From contig NW_024037051.1 of the NCBI RefSeq assembly GCF_015706575.1, positions 13,861,016 through 13,925,015 of the forward strand: DNA of 64,000 nt, in the 5' to 3' direction. The DNA is from Patiria miniata (lineage: Eukaryota > Echinodermata > Asteroidea > Valvatida > Asterinidae). Shown here piece after piece: positions 63,128 to 64,000 of the stretch. A program made the position numbers and the translations under genes. The first letter of the stretch is position 1. Each line of letters begins with the position of its first letter. The notes beneath the pieces were generated by a model that worked only from the letters and a program-made list of their open reading frames with translations, searched no databases and was not told the origin of the DNA.

Positions 63128-63495
63128 GGCCAAAAAAAAAAAAGTTTCCGGTTTCTAGTATGGAGCTTGCCCAAAAAGTGGTGCGGCGACGCGGCTTTTT
63201 TTTTTTTTACCTGATTTTTTTGCTTCAAATGTCGGCTGATGACTGAAAATGGTGCCCGACTAAACTTAGTGCAAATATATGGGAGTCCAGAGAGGCCACA
63301 TAAAGATTATTCTCGACCATTACCCAATCTAAAAACACGTTAAAATTGTGCAGCAGCAGGATTCCAGTCAAACCAGTGAGTTTGGCGGTTTTGAGACATC
63401 ATCTTTCATTGAAAAAAAAACTTTTTCATTTTGCCGACGCGCATGGCTACGGCGACGCGCGCGCATACCAGAAACCGGAGACTTTTTTTTTGGCC
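63128..63495. mobile_element. PIF/Harbinger-like MITE, copy 3
   Basis: GGCC, an A-run and GTTTCCGGTTTCTAGTATG, with the inverse at the other end, flanked by TAA on both sides. Same family as 30,506-30,836 and 31,130-31,505. Confidence 0.78.
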
Positions 63496-63751
63496 TAAGA
63501 AAACCAGGATCGTCATTTAAATCTAGAAGATAGAAGGGCAAATGCACAGTGGTTTAAAACCATATTTGACCCAGACATCATCAATACTCTTGAATTATCA
63601 TCAAAAATATCATTGAAAGCGAATTCAAATGCAATCGTTTACCATGTAAAATATTTTCCAAATTCATTAGTACGTGCATCTTTGTCAAAACGATGCAGAT
63701 TTTGCTATTCGGGAGTTTTACTCATAGTGGTTTTACTCGCTGCTGGGGAGT

Positions 63752-63842
63752 AGCGCCCTCTGTTGACCAATACTGTTCATTTTCGCCGGCCAGGTGATCG
63801 GAACGCAGCGGCTGAGTAAGAAAAACAGCGCCCTCTGTTGAC
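63752..63842 (-). promoter_or_regulatory. Two CTCF-like motifs
   Basis: AGCGCCCTCTGTTGAC occurs at 63,752-63,767 and 63,827-63,842. Its complement GTCAACAGAGGGCGCT fits the CTCF core consensus at about 12 of 14 positions. Same orientation, 75 bp apart. They could equally be the ends of a small repeat. Confidence 0.25.
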
Positions 63843-64000
63843 AAGCCATGAAGAGGGGAAATCCCTTTCCAATCCGATTGTTCTGTAGTGAGTCAACCTC
63901 ACGTACTACATGTACAGGTTTTTTTGTACATCGATATCACAGTTTACTAAGTGTCCTTGGCATGAAATAAAGGTGCACATTTCGCACAGGCAGGTTCTTT

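Larger units (their letters stand above)
62490..64000. other. Unpaired sequence beyond the palindrome
   Basis: No partner exists in the window, because the left arm would continue upstream of base 1. It holds a Harbinger-like MITE and a doubled AGCGCCCTCTGTTGAC motif. No gene is supported. Confidence 0.6.

Overview
This 64 kb window is metazoan nuclear DNA. It is AT-rich and intron-rich, crowded with short DNA transposons, foldback elements and minisatellites, and it carries one recognisable host gene family with GT-AG introns. The style of the repeats (foldback elements whose inverted termini are tandem short units, as in the TU elements of sea urchins) suggests an echinoderm or another marine invertebrate. 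I cannot name a species.

The dominant structure is a giant inverted duplication. Bases 1 to about 37,600 (left arm) are repeated in reverse complement from about 37,600 to 62,489 (right arm). The two arms meet inside a roughly 68-bp satellite whose orientation flips at about 37,600. Aligned non-coding stretches differ by about 4-5% by eye, and each arm has insertions the other lacks. This is not a same-molecule foldback artefact. It is either an old inverted duplication or two diverged haplotypes joined head to head. Bases 62,490-64,000 are unpaired within the window.

Each arm carries one complete seven-exon gene of the Rho GDP-dissociation inhibitor (RhoGDI) family: left copy 8,041-25,411 (+), right copy 44,817-57,754 (-), convergent, with 3' ends facing the centre. 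Both predict 239 residues with intron phases 1,1,1,1,0,1. Exon 1 encodes a clear signal peptide, which is unexpected because RhoGDIs are cytosolic. The copies differ at 34 amino-acid positions but only about 7 synonymous ones, and the exons (about 6.3%) are more diverged than the flanking introns and 3' region (about 4-5%). A secreted RhoGDI-fold protein pair under diversifying selection is the most interesting proposal here.

Layout of the left arm: 1-2,250 shared outer flank; 2,250-6,390 left-only block with a hAT-like MITE and a 1.8-kb foldback rich in AGGTCA; 6,639-7,602 hAT-like insertion with another element nested in it; 7,617-7,915 upstream repeats; 8,041-25,411 gene A, whose introns hold a TTAA-flanked MITE, a 16-bp-unit foldback element with an LTR-like fossil inside it, a GGCATCA minisatellite, LINE 3' ends, a cluster of CGACGCGTCG MITEs, a mariner-like MITE and a GAGTC-repeat element just before the last exon; 27,380-29,250 CGTTGG-rich repeats broken by nested MITEs; 29,260-33,560 left-only block with Harbinger-like MITEs, a tRNA-Arg 3' half with CCA, and 218-bp tandem repeats; 33,565-37,600 tRNA-like SINE module and satellite.

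The right arm mirrors this in reverse. Its own insertions are a TGACGTCA-rich repeat at 48,405-48,860, a MITE at 58,024-58,350, a second 16-bp-unit foldback element at 58,740-59,137 with an apparent 8-bp target duplication, and a reverse-transcriptase fossil at about 59,720-60,671. I found no CRISPR arrays, rRNA genes or intact tRNA genes.
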